Assembly (NCBI RefSeq): GCF_002009425.1
Contig: NZ_CP019936.1
Location: 3,583,297 to 3,647,296, forward strand
Direction: 5' to 3'
Source: Thiosocius teredinicola
GTDB taxonomy: Bacteria; Pseudomonadota; Gammaproteobacteria; Chromatiales; Chromatiaceae
Length of the DNA stretch: 64,000 bases
Below the pieces are notes generated by a model. That model worked only from the letters and a program-made list of their open reading frames with translations, did not search any database and had not been told where the DNA came from. Every line of letters starts with the position of its first letter. Position 1 is the stretch's first letter. Below, in pieces: positions 53,705 to 61,781 of this stretch. The position numbers were made by a program, and so were the translations under genes.

Positions 53705-55102
53705 ATGACAGCCTGTGCCCAAGAAACCAGTCAACTCAAACAAGCACCGCAAAGCAGCAGCACCGACAGTCGCGTGCCGGTCACCGTGCTGACCGGATTT
53801 CTGGGGTCGGGCAAGACGACGCTGCTCAACCGCATCCTGACCGAAGAACACGGCAAGCGCATCGCGGTTATCGAAAACGAGTACGGCGAGATCGGCATCG
53901 ACCACGAACTGGTCGTGCAGTCGGATGAAGAAATCTTCGAGATGAACAACGGCTGCATCTGCTGCACGGTGCGCGGCGACCTGATCCGCATCCTCGGTCG
54001 CCTGATGCGGCGCAAGCACAAGTTCGATCACATCATCATCGAAACGACCGGCATGGCCGATCCCGGCCCGGTCGCGCAGACCTTCTTCATGGACGAGGAG
54101 ATGAAAGAGAAGCTGCGACTGGATGCGATCATCACGCTGGTCGATGCCAAGCACGTCGTTCACCACATGGACAGCGACGAGTGCCATGCGCAGATCGCCT
54201 TTGCCGACATCGTGTTGCTGAACAAGTCCGACCTGGTCGACGACAGCGCGCTTGTGGGCTTGGAAGATCACATCCGCGGCATCAACAAGCTGGCCGGCAT
54301 CCACCGCACCGTACAGGGCGGACTCGACATCGAGCTGTTGCTCGGCGTGAACGCGTTCGACCTCGAATCGCGCGCCGCCGAGATGCCCGAGTTCCTGAAA
54401 GAAGAACTGCCGTTCGAATGGGCCGGCCAGTACGAACTATCGCCCGGCCGTTATCGTCTTGAGCTCAAGCCCGGGCCGGACCCAACGATCGACCTGGTGC
54501 TCGGAGGCCCCGGCCTCGAAGACAATGCAATCTTCGATGCCTGGAAACGCAACAGCATCGTGCTGTATTCGAGTGATCCGACATTCGTCAATGCGGCAAC
54601 GCCGATGACGCCGGGCGACACCTTGTACCGACTCCCTGTCGATGAACAAACCGGCGCCGCAGTCGAGATCGACATCGAGGTCGCCGGACGCTACGTGTTG
54701 TTCACCCAGCATCTTCCCGAGGAATTCGATCTGCAGTTGGTGCGCGAAGGTGATATCGAACAGCCGGTTGAAGCCTTCGAATACGCCAGCCCGCACGAAC
54801 ATGACGACAGCGTCGGCTCGGTCGGTATCAACCTGGCGGGCGACCTCGATCCGAATCGCTTCGAGACCTGGATGGTCGACCTGCTGCGTCGTCGCGGCAC
54901 CGACATCTTCCGCACCAAAGGCGTGTTGAGCCTGGCCGGCGACGCCAAGCGTTTCGTCTTTCAAGGCGTGCATATGCTGTTTGACGGCCAACCGGGACGA
55001 GCGTGGGAAGAAGGCGTCGCGCGAGAGAGCCAGCTGGTGTTCATCGGCCGCGACCTCGACCGAACCGAACTCACCGAAGGACTGCGGGCGTGCCTGGTCT
55101 AG
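53705..55102 (+). CDS. CobW/COG0523 GTPase with an inserted domain
   Basis: This is a 465-residue G3E GTPase of the metallochaperone group. The G1 motif GFLGSGKTT is at 31-39, the metal-binding CICC at 84-87, [10 protein letters not shown] at about 113-122 and NKSD at 173-176. The C-terminal CobW_C domain (about 370-465) follows HEHDD. Between them, residues about 235-362 are an extra beta-rich domain ([31 protein letters not shown]) not found in short CobW proteins. The ATG at 53705 is preferred over a GTG at 53675. It likely inserts a metal into a partner enzyme; which metal is unclear. Confidence 0.88.
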   Translation: MTACAQETSQLKQAPQSSSTDSRVPVTVLTGFLGSGKTTLLNRILTEEHGKRIAVIENEYGEIGIDHELVVQSDEEIFEMNNGCICCTVRGDLIRILGRLMRRKHKFDHIIIETTGMADPGPVAQTFFMDEEMKEKLRLDAIITLVDAKHVVHHMDSDECHAQIAFADIVLLNKSDLVDDSALVGLEDHIRGINKLAGIHRTVQGGLDIELLLGVNAFDLESRAAEMPEFLKEELPFEWAGQYELSPGRYRLELKPGPDPTIDLVLGGPGLEDNAIFDAWKRNSIVLYSSDPTFVNAATPMTPGDTLYRLPVDEQTGAAVEIDIEVAGRYVLFTQHLPEEFDLQLVREGDIEQPVEAFEYASPHEHDDSVGSVGINLAGDLDPNRFETWMVDLLRRRGTDIFRTKGVLSLAGDAKRFVFQGVHMLFDGQPGRAWEEGVARESQLVFIGRDLDRTELTEGLRACLV

Positions 55103-56202
55103 CGGCCATCGAAACCCCGATGTTGTTCTCCATGCGCGAACCACGCATGTTGAGCGACGAAGTGACCGATCTCCTGTGGTCACCGCTGAACGACAAACTG
55201 TACGCCGCCAGTGCAGCCGGCGAGATTCAATACCTGGACACTGAAGGCAAGCTGCTGACCCAATGGCAGGCACACCAGGGCGGGGTCACCCGTTTGCGTT
55301 TGCAACCCAACCATCCCGACGTGCTGGCAAGCGCCGGCGAAGATGGCCGCGTGGTGCTGTGGAACAGCACCGACGGCAGTGAACAGTCAACCTTGATCAA
55401 CGAAAGCGACTGGATCGAGCACCTCGACTGGACGCCCGACGGCAACGTGCTGGCTGCGGCCGCGCGTAAGACCATCTCGCTGTGGCGTGGCGCTGAGTCG
55501 CTGGGCATGTGGTACGACGCACGTCGCCAGGTGTTGGCGATGGCCTGGGCACCCGACGGCAAGCGCCTCGCAACTGCCGCCAACAAAGGTCTCTACCTGT
55601 GGCGCATGCAGGATGCCGGCAACGACAGTTCCGAACCGATGCAGCTGCTGAGCTTTCCGGGTGCGCCGGTCTCACTCGCCTGGCAACCCAACAGCAAGGC
55701 GCTGGCCGTCGGTACCCAGGATGGCTTTCTGCAGATTTGGCGTCCGGCCGACAATGCCGGCGGTAAACGCAATGAGTCGGCCAAGCAGCTTACGATGCGG
55801 GGCTATCCCGGCAAGGTGAACTGCCTTGCCTGGCACCCGACAACGACCACGATCGCGACCGCCGGCGGACCTGACGTGGTGCTGTGGCAACTCACCCACA
55901 AGGGCACCAAGGGCAACCCCCTGCGTCACCATCAAAGCACCGTGACCGCAATCACCTGGTCGCCCGACGGCACGCTATTGGCTTCCGGCGACCGCGCCGG
56001 GCGGCTGTGTATCTGGGACAGCGAAGGCGACCCGGTGTTCAGCCAGAAGCTCGACCACGAGATCTCTACCCTGGGATGGCGCAACGACAGCCTCGTGCTG
56101 GCGGTCGGCGATACCGGCGGTGCCCTGCACCTGGTCGATCGCAACCGCGCCAATCCCCCTACTTCCACGACGTCGCCAGACGAGGAGGCACACGTTGACT
56201 AA
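55090..56202 (+). CDS. WD40 repeat protein
   Basis: This is a 370-residue cytosolic beta-propeller. About seven WD-type repeats are visible, for example [43 protein letters not shown] and [15 protein letters not shown], enough for one propeller. The GTG at 55090 is chosen because AAGGA lies nine bases upstream; it overlaps the CobW gene. An ATG at 55120 is an alternative. WD40 proteins act as scaffolds, so it may dock the GTPase to a target. Its stop overlaps the cyanase start. Confidence 0.85.
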   Translation: MPGLAAIETPMLFSMREPRMLSDEVTDLLWSPLNDKLYAASAAGEIQYLDTEGKLLTQWQAHQGGVTRLRLQPNHPDVLASAGEDGRVVLWNSTDGSEQSTLINESDWIEHLDWTPDGNVLAAAARKTISLWRGAESLGMWYDARRQVLAMAWAPDGKRLATAANKGLYLWRMQDAGNDSSEPMQLLSFPGAPVSLAWQPNSKALAVGTQDGFLQIWRPADNAGGKRNESAKQLTMRGYPGKVNCLAWHPTTTTIATAGGPDVVLWQLTHKGTKGNPLRHHQSTVTAITWSPDGTLLASGDRAGRLCIWDSEGDPVFSQKLDHEISTLGWRNDSLVLAVGDTGGALHLVDRNRANPPTSTTSPDEEAHVD

Positions 56203-56635
56203 AGACGATATGACCATGGCCATTCTGGCCGCGCGCAAGAAGCTGGACCTGAGCTGGGAAGGACTGTCTGAGAAGGTCGGCCTGGCACCGGTCTTTCTGA
56301 CCAGCGCCTGTCTCGGTATGAACAGCCTTAAGCCTGAGTTCGCCGACAAGGTCGCCGAGACGTTGGGGCTGGATGGTGACGTGAGCGCTGCCCTGCAGGA
56401 GTTTCCGCACAAGAGCTGGGACAAGCTGGTGCCTACCGACCCGGTGATCTATCGCCTGTACGAGATCGTCGGTGTGTATGGCGACACCATCAAAGAGATC
56501 ATTCACGAGAAGTTCGGTGACGGCATCATGTCGGCCATCGACTTCTCGATGCACATCGACAAGGAAGAGAACCCCGCCGGTGACCGCGTCGTCGTGACGA
56601 TGAACGGGAAGTTCCTCCCGTACAAATCCTGGTAA
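56195..56635 (+). CDS. cynS: cyanase (cyanate hydratase)
   Basis: CynS breaks down cyanate with bicarbonate to ammonia and CO2. The 146-residue product has the DNA-binding-like N-terminal helical domain and the catalytic C-terminal domain. Matches to E. coli active-site residues are Arg87 and Glu90 in YRLYE and Ser113 in IMSAIDF, preceded by HEKFGDGI. The start is a TTG at 56195 with GAGGAGG six bases upstream; it overlaps the WD40 gene by eight bases. The ATG at 56210 would remove five residues. It supports naming the ABC transporter as cyanate type. Confidence 0.96.
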   Translation: MTKDDMTMAILAARKKLDLSWEGLSEKVGLAPVFLTSACLGMNSLKPEFADKVAETLGLDGDVSAALQEFPHKSWDKLVPTDPVIYRLYEIVGVYGDTIKEIIHEKFGDGIMSAIDFSMHIDKEENPAGDRVVVTMNGKFLPYKSW

Positions 56636-56678
56636 GCCCGCAATCACCGAACGCACCTACGACATCGAGGTAATCGAG

Positions 56679-57332
56679 ATGACCCATAATGCCGACCGTA
56701 TTTCCGCAACTACCCGTCGCAACAGCCTGATCGCGCTTGCAGGCATCGCGCTGACAGCACCTGTCGCACAGGCGCACCACGCGATGGATGGCGCCACCCC
56801 CACCAACTTGTTCGAGGGCTTTCTGTCCGGACTCGCCCACCCAGTGATCGGCGTCGACCACTTTGCGTTTCTGGTGGTCGCCGCCTTGATGGCCTTCACG
56901 TTGAACGGCAAGGCCCGTTACCTGGTACCGCTGGCATTTGTCGGCGCCACCGTGGCCGGCACCCTGTACCACCTGACCGCAGCCGACCTGCCCTTGGTCG
57001 AGACCGTCATCGCCCTGTCGGTATTGCTCGGCGGCGTCGCCGTGTTGCTCAAACACAGCGTGTCGGCACTGCTGATGGGGGCCTTGTTCGCCGTAATCGG
57101 CGTGTTCCACGGTTACGCCTACGGCGAATCGATCGTCGGTGCCGAGCAGACGCCGCTGCTGGCGTATCTGGCCGGCTTCGCATTGATCCAGTTCGCCATC
57201 ATCGCTGCCGCCGTCAAGGGCCTGTCGATGATCGCGCAGCATTCGCAGCGCGCCCAGAGACTTACCCGCAGCACCGGCGGCCTGTTCGCCGCTGCCACCG
57301 GCGCCGCCTTCCTGGCGATGAACCTGAGCTGA
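56679..57332 (+). CDS. HupE/UreJ family metal permease
   Basis: This is a 217-residue membrane protein. An N-terminal signal-like segment ends near QAHHAMDG, and about six helices follow. The HupE/UreJ motifs are HPVIGVDHFAFLVVA and the later HGYAYGESI. The family moves nickel or cobalt, and histidines here are well placed for this. It is the last gene before a strong terminator, in the same transcript as cynS and CobW. Cyanase itself needs no metal, so the supplied metal must serve another protein. The ATG at 56679 has GAGG upstream. Confidence 0.88.
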   Translation: MTHNADRISATTRRNSLIALAGIALTAPVAQAHHAMDGATPTNLFEGFLSGLAHPVIGVDHFAFLVVAALMAFTLNGKARYLVPLAFVGATVAGTLYHLTAADLPLVETVIALSVLLGGVAVLLKHSVSALLMGALFAVIGVFHGYAYGESIVGAEQTPLLAYLAGFALIQFAIIAAAVKGLSMIAQHSQRAQRLTRSTGGLFAAATGAAFLAMNLS

Positions 57333-57345
57333 TACGCAATCAACG

Positions 57346-57370
57346 ACAGCCCCGCACGTAGCGGGGCTGT
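57346..57370 (+). terminator. intrinsic terminator after the HupE gene
   Basis: ACAGCCCCGC and GCGGGGCTGT form a 10-bp stem with an ACGTA loop. The U tract is short (TTCAG). It separates the cyanate operon from the rhodanese gene. Confidence 0.75.
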
Positions 57371-57432
57371 TCAGTGCATTACCCTGAGCGCGAGGCCGCA
57401 GATCCTGGTTGGCCTCGGCTGGAGAAACCTCG

Positions 57433-58305
57433 ATGTCTGAGAACGTTCTTATCACACCGACCCAGTTGAAACAGATGGCCGAGTCCTTGCCGACTGTCAT
57501 CATCGATACCCGCTCGCCCGACGCCTATGCCGCCGGACACATCCCTGGCGCCGTCAATATCCACGATATCTTCACGTTTCTGGCCACCTCGTCGAAAGAA
57601 GGCATGCAAGAACTGCGCGGCAAGTTCGCCGAGGCATTCGGCGCTGCCGGCCTGTCGGGCGAAGAAGTTGCCGTGATCTATGAAGACAGCATGAACACCG
57701 GCTTCGGTCAGTCGTGCCGCGGTTACTTTCTGCTGCAATTCCTCGGCTATCCCAAGGCTACGATTCTGCACGGCGGCTACCAAGCATGGCTTGCCGAGTC
57801 TCTGCCTACCACGACCGATGCGACCACGCCGGAACCGAAGACATTCCCGGTTGATGAGGCCAGTGCAAGTGTCATGTTGACCAAGGACGATATGCTCGAG
57901 TCACTTGGAAAAGACGCTATCGTCAAACTCGATGTTCGCGATGTCGACGAATGGGTCGGCACGAGTTCATCGCCCTATGGCGTCGACTTCTGTCCGCGCA
58001 AGGGTCGCATCCCAGGTGCCGTCTGGCTGGAGTGGTATCGCATGATGAAGCCCGGCGAAGAAGTGCCGGTATTCAAGACCAAGGAAGAACTGCAGGCCGA
58101 ATGCGGCACCGTCGGTATCAACCCCGACTCCACCGTCTACATCTACTGCTTCAAGGGCGCACGTGCATCCAATACCTTCGTTGCCTTGAGAGAGGCCGGC
58201 GTCAAGGATGTCCGCCTGTATTTCGGTTCGTGGAACGAATGGTCGCGCGACCCGGAACTGCCGATCGAAACCGGTCATCCGGCGATGGCGTGGGAAGCGG
58301 CCTGA
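57433..58305 (+). CDS. two-domain rhodanese (thiosulfate:cyanide sulfurtransferase type)
   Basis: This is a 290-residue protein of two rhodanese domains, about 1-125 and 140-290. The first has DTRSPDAYAAGHIPGAVN, and its active-site-like position contains SCRG (Cys95). The second has the catalytic cysteine in YCFKGARASNTF (Cys239) with the basic loop of thiosulfate sulfurtransferases. Both domains thus hold a cysteine, whereas classic rhodanese has only one. It can transfer sulfane sulfur to cyanide to make thiocyanate. The ATG at 57433 has GGAG upstream. It is next to the cyanate operon and ten bases before a CopD-like gene. Confidence 0.9.
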   Translation: MSENVLITPTQLKQMAESLPTVIIDTRSPDAYAAGHIPGAVNIHDIFTFLATSSKEGMQELRGKFAEAFGAAGLSGEEVAVIYEDSMNTGFGQSCRGYFLLQFLGYPKATILHGGYQAWLAESLPTTTDATTPEPKTFPVDEASASVMLTKDDMLESLGKDAIVKLDVRDVDEWVGTSSSPYGVDFCPRKGRIPGAVWLEWYRMMKPGEEVPVFKTKEELQAECGTVGINPDSTVYIYCFKGARASNTFVALREAGVKDVRLYFGSWNEWSRDPELPIETGHPAMAWEAA

Positions 58306-58315
58306 GGACTGCGAC

Positions 58316-58777
58316 ATGACGATGACACTGGTCCAGGCGATTCATGGCATGGCGGCTACCGCCTGGATCGGTGGCATCTTCTTCGCGTACATGGCATTGC
58401 GGCCCGCCGCCAACAAGGCACTCGAGCCGCCTCAGCGAGTCAAGTTATGGCAGGCGACGTATGCGCACTTCTTCCCCTGGGTGTGGTTGATGATCGCGCT
58501 GCTGCTGGTCAGCGGTTACCTCGACCTGTTCTCGCGTTTCGCCGGTTTCGCGACCGACGCACTGTATCTGAAGCTCATGCATGGCATCGGTTGGCTGATG
58601 GTGCTGGCCTTTGCCTATCTTTATTTCGGGCTCTACCGGAAACTGAGCCGCGCCTTGCAAACCGGTGACACGCAGACGGCAGCAGCCACCATGATGAAGA
58701 TGCGTCCGGTGATGCTGACCAACCTAACACTCGGCATGCTGATCACGGCCATTGGCATTGCCGGCCCCGCTCTCTAA
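58316..58777 (+). CDS. CopD-like four-helix membrane protein
   Basis: This is a 153-residue membrane protein with four helices. The segments HGMAATAWIGGIFFAYMAL (helix 1), FFPWVWLMIALLLVSGYLDL (helix 2) and LKLMHGIGWLMVLAFAYL (helix 3) carry histidines like those of the CopD domain, which is thought to bind haem or copper. It starts ten bases after the rhodanese stop and is probably co-transcribed. An overlapping longer frame is not membrane-like. The role is uncertain; it may take electrons from sulfane-sulfur oxidation. Confidence 0.8.
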   Translation: MTMTLVQAIHGMAATAWIGGIFFAYMALRPAANKALEPPQRVKLWQATYAHFFPWVWLMIALLLVSGYLDLFSRFAGFATDALYLKLMHGIGWLMVLAFAYLYFGLYRKLSRALQTGDTQTAAATMMKMRPVMLTNLTLGMLITAIGIAGPAL

Positions 58778-58813
58778 CGCAGCCGCATCCCATTCTCTCG
58801 TTCGTACGGCCGT

Positions 58814-59635
58814 TCACGAACCCATAGCAAGAAACTGAGAGATGGCACGCCAGTAGTCGCTATACCCAGAGATGTCATTGTGTCCCGCATTGGGGAGCAG
58901 CGTCAGAGACGCCCGGCCCTGCGGAAAAGCATCCAGCAGTCTTTGCGTATGCGCGGTCGGCACCAAGTTATCGTGTTCGCCAGCTAGCAGCAGTGCATTG
59001 GCCTGCACCTTGGGCGCAAATGAGTCGCTGGGATACTTGTCCTTGAGCATCAAGGACATCGGATAGACCGGGTAATAGCGCTGTGCCAAAGCCAGACTGC
59101 TGTCGAACGGCGTGACCAGTATCAGCTTCGCCACCGGCCTGCGGCTTGCCAGGTAGGTCGCCACACCGCTGCCAAGACTGCGACCGATAACCGCGACGGA
59201 TTCGTGCCGACCAGCGATCGCGTCGAACAGGCTCAACGCATCTTCGAACAAACCTTCCTGTGTCGGCGAACCGGTACTACCCGCATAGCCTCGGTAGTTC
59301 ATCAGATAGACCGTCCGGTCGGGCAAGGCATGGCGCAAATCATAGATATTGGCCGATACATCTTCAGCATTGCCGCCCAGGTAGATGACTGCGTGCGACT
59401 TACCCGGTGAAACCACCCAGAGTTTGAGCGTCTCACCGCCACTGTGTAGCAGCTCGCTTTGCGCCTCAGTAACTTCCCGCTGCGGCGTCGGGAAGTACAT
59501 GAACGAACGTTGGGCGAAATACAGGTAAACCCCGAAACCCGCATAGATCAACAGCGTGATCTTGATAACCCAGATCAACATCACCACCCCGCTCGATTTC
59601 GTTCGCCGCGTTTCATCTTGCTTAGCCGATGCCAT
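58814..59635 (-). CDS. alpha/beta hydrolase, membrane anchored
   Basis: This is a 273-residue protein. One N-terminal helix (about 17-38) anchors it, and an alpha/beta hydrolase domain follows. The oxyanion-hole region is VIYLGGNAEDV and the nucleophile elbow is VIGRSLGSGVA. The acid is in LLLAGEHDNLVP and the histidine in PNAGHNDISGY. The layout resembles the BEM46/YfhR (ABHD13-like) group of serine hydrolases, whose substrates are unknown. The ATG at 59635 is preferred; a GTG at 59647 adds four residues. It is convergent with the CopD-like gene. Confidence 0.88.
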   Translation of the reverse strand: MASAKQDETRRTKSSGVVMLIWVIKITLLIYAGFGVYLYFAQRSFMYFPTPQREVTEAQSELLHSGGETLKLWVVSPGKSHAVIYLGGNAEDVSANIYDLRHALPDRTVYLMNYRGYAGSTGSPTQEGLFEDALSLFDAIAGRHESVAVIGRSLGSGVATYLASRRPVAKLILVTPFDSSLALAQRYYPVYPMSLMLKDKYPSDSFAPKVQANALLLAGEHDNLVPTAHTQRLLDAFPQGRASLTLLPNAGHNDISGYSDYWRAISQFLAMGS

Positions 59636-60792
59636 CCGTCTTCGCACGCCTCATTGCACTTTCGAGCATTTTATCAAGCAGCACCTGCTATGCACCTTGG
59701 TCGGGCCGCCAGCATTGAGAAACGAAGCACATTGCACTTCGCCTGACCGAACCCACCGACACCCTGCGAGTAGCGCGCAACCGACTCACCGCCATACGGA
59801 CTGATTCTCATCTTCGAATGCGCTGCGTTTGCAACTCGCTGTTGTCTACCCAAACAACTGCGCGGACGAAAAAAATCCCATTCGAAAGCAACGCTCGTGA
59901 TGCGTCGCGACTTGCGCACTCGGCACGTTGACTTTGGTCAAGCAAACGGCGCACCGCGGCGACCGAATACTCAACCCTCTTTCTGTCGTATCTGTTTCGT
60001 GAAGTAGATCGCGTCTAGGTCCGGTTCAAGGCTGCGCATTTTGAGCGCCAAATCATTATGTCGTATCGCACTTAGCGACATTGATCCTGCGACGACAGAC
60101 GTCTAAAAAAAAACTCATCGATAGGCAACGTTACACGTTCAAAAAAACTTCATAGGCTTTAACAGGAGTTATAAATCGAACGCAGTTAACGGGTGTAATG
60201 TTCAATCAACAAGAGATCTTGAGAATCTCGCAAAGGCACAAAAAACAAGAAGCAACAATCTGCGTGCCTCGGGTTTCCGAGTAACAGATTTGGAAGACAA
60301 AGACGTCAGGAAGACGACCAACAACTGACTGACAGCGCCCAAGAGCCGGACATGACTCGGCTCGTCAGAGAAAGGCCTGCAGCCTATACAGGGGAAAGAC
60401 AATGCTTCTATACGTGCGTTCGCTTCGTGCCGATCCAGTCCAGTCACGAAACGCCATTCTCTATCGCGTAAGCGCGAACGTATAGCATACCCGGCCGCTC
60501 CGACTGTTGAGTTCGGTTATGCGCACAACGGCAAACCCACAGACCGCCACGGCAGCCGGCAACGATTGTTGTCGGATAGGCGTCGCCGACTATCGGCAAC
60601 TCCACACTAGCAGATGGGTACTCCGTTTCGTATTGCGTTCAGGAGGAACAATCAACGTGCATAAAACGTAACACAAGACTCTCTCAACCGTTCCGTAACT
60701 TTAGTTTTGTCTGGCATTCGGCCTAACGAAAGGGCTTTGTATTGCCTCAAGGAAATGACAAGCAAGACAAGAATCAACTAGGGGATTCAAAT
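59636..60792. other. long non-coding stretch with A/T-rich parts
   Basis: No frame here looks like a real gene. Visible pieces are an interrupted palindrome GAGAT-N7-ATCTC near 60211, a CTCGG/CCGAG hairpin near 60273-60286, and a stretch with GGCAAACCC near 60520 followed by G/C-rich complementary segments. The last 130 bases must contain the promoter of the PEP-CTERM-type gene. An RNA gene or long leader is possible but unproven. Confidence 0.5.
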
Positions 60793-61560
60793 ATGCGTCA
60801 ATCCATCCCACGTTCACCGACCACTCGCGTTCTGTTCGGCCTGATAGCGGCCGCTGCGCTCTTTCCATCATCGGTGCTGGCAATTGCGAGCTACGATGCA
60901 GGTGCGTTCTTCCAATTTACCAGCATTACCGCTGACGACGGCGTCTTCCTCGACATCTCGGTCGAACCGGATGACAACCTCGTCAACACGTCAACGACCA
61001 TCGGCGCCACGGCGACTGCGACCAGTGATCCGGCCGTTGGCCCGGTAAGCGATCCAATACAGGATGTCCGCGTCATCGGCAGTGCCGGACTGGTACCCGG
61101 CGCTTCCATCTCCAGCGCAGATGCCTTCAATCGACTCACCGTTGCCGCCCTGAACACCAATACCAGCGGCGGAACTGTCGATGTCGTGTTCGAGTTCATC
61201 TACGGCGCCGATGTGATGGCCTCGTTGACCGACATGGTGACCGAATCGGCATTCGCCAGCGCAGGCATCTTCATGGACACCGTGTTCGGCGGCGCCGGAC
61301 TGCCGGGCGGCTCCATCGTCGATGTGGTACTCGATCTCTTCGATACCGGCCAAGACTCGATATTCAACTTCGGCAGCTACACGCTGACGCTGCAGCCTGG
61401 TGAATTCAACGGCGTGTACGTCGACCTTTCGGCACTCGGCCAGGCCATCTCCATTTCCGATCCAGACAACGGCGTACCGCTGCCGGCAACGCTCGCACTG
61501 CTGATGGCAGGTCTGATCGGTATGGCGCGCGGCGGTCGGGCTTTCAGTATTCGCGCTTGA
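60793..61560 (+). CDS. PEP-CTERM-type (VPxPA tail) exported protein
   Basis: This is a 255-residue secreted protein. A signal peptide (about 1-33, ending near SSVLAIA) is followed by a beta-rich low-charge body with repeated Thr/Ser/Gly strands. The C-terminal tail has VPLPATLALL, a short hydrophobic run, and basic residues after it. This matches the VPLPA variant of PEP-CTERM sorting tails. The ATG at 60793 has AGGGGA upstream. The body is unrelated to the shorter PEP-CTERM protein at 17160. Exosortase would process it; none is visible here. Confidence 0.82.
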   Translation: MRQSIPRSPTTRVLFGLIAAAALFPSSVLAIASYDAGAFFQFTSITADDGVFLDISVEPDDNLVNTSTTIGATATATSDPAVGPVSDPIQDVRVIGSAGLVPGASISSADAFNRLTVAALNTNTSGGTVDVVFEFIYGADVMASLTDMVTESAFASAGIFMDTVFGGAGLPGGSIVDVVLDLFDTGQDSIFNFGSYTLTLQPGEFNGVYVDLSALGQAISISDPDNGVPLPATLALLMAGLIGMARGGRAFSIRA

Positions 61561-61781
61561 TGGCACAAGCCCGGTGTTCGCTTCAATGAAGACGAGGAGG
61601 TGACAGCATCCAAGGCCATTAATTTCAACGCCAGACAATCAAAGTGGGTATGGCCAGGGCAATCGCCCCGATGGCCATACGATCGGGAGCTCGGGTCCGG
61701 CACCTCTCGCAACTTCTGCCAGACATAACCGAAGCAATATTCAAAGGGAAACAAACCGGATGAAATCCGGTGGGGGGATCA

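Noticed and set aside
53705-57332. A thiocyanate hydrolase or nitrile hydratase operon suggested by CobW and HupE
   Set aside because: No alpha, beta or gamma hydratase subunit is present. The only catabolic enzyme in the operon is cyanase.
60202-60447. An 81-residue minus-strand frame in the long gap
   Set aside because: It has no ribosome site worth noting, no domain and atypical composition.
60500-60610. A possible cyclic-di-GMP-I (GEMM) riboswitch suggested by GCGCACAACGGCAAACCC
   Set aside because: The following GAAA tetraloop and GGACGCAAAGCC parts of the consensus are absent, so the similarity covers only the first arm.
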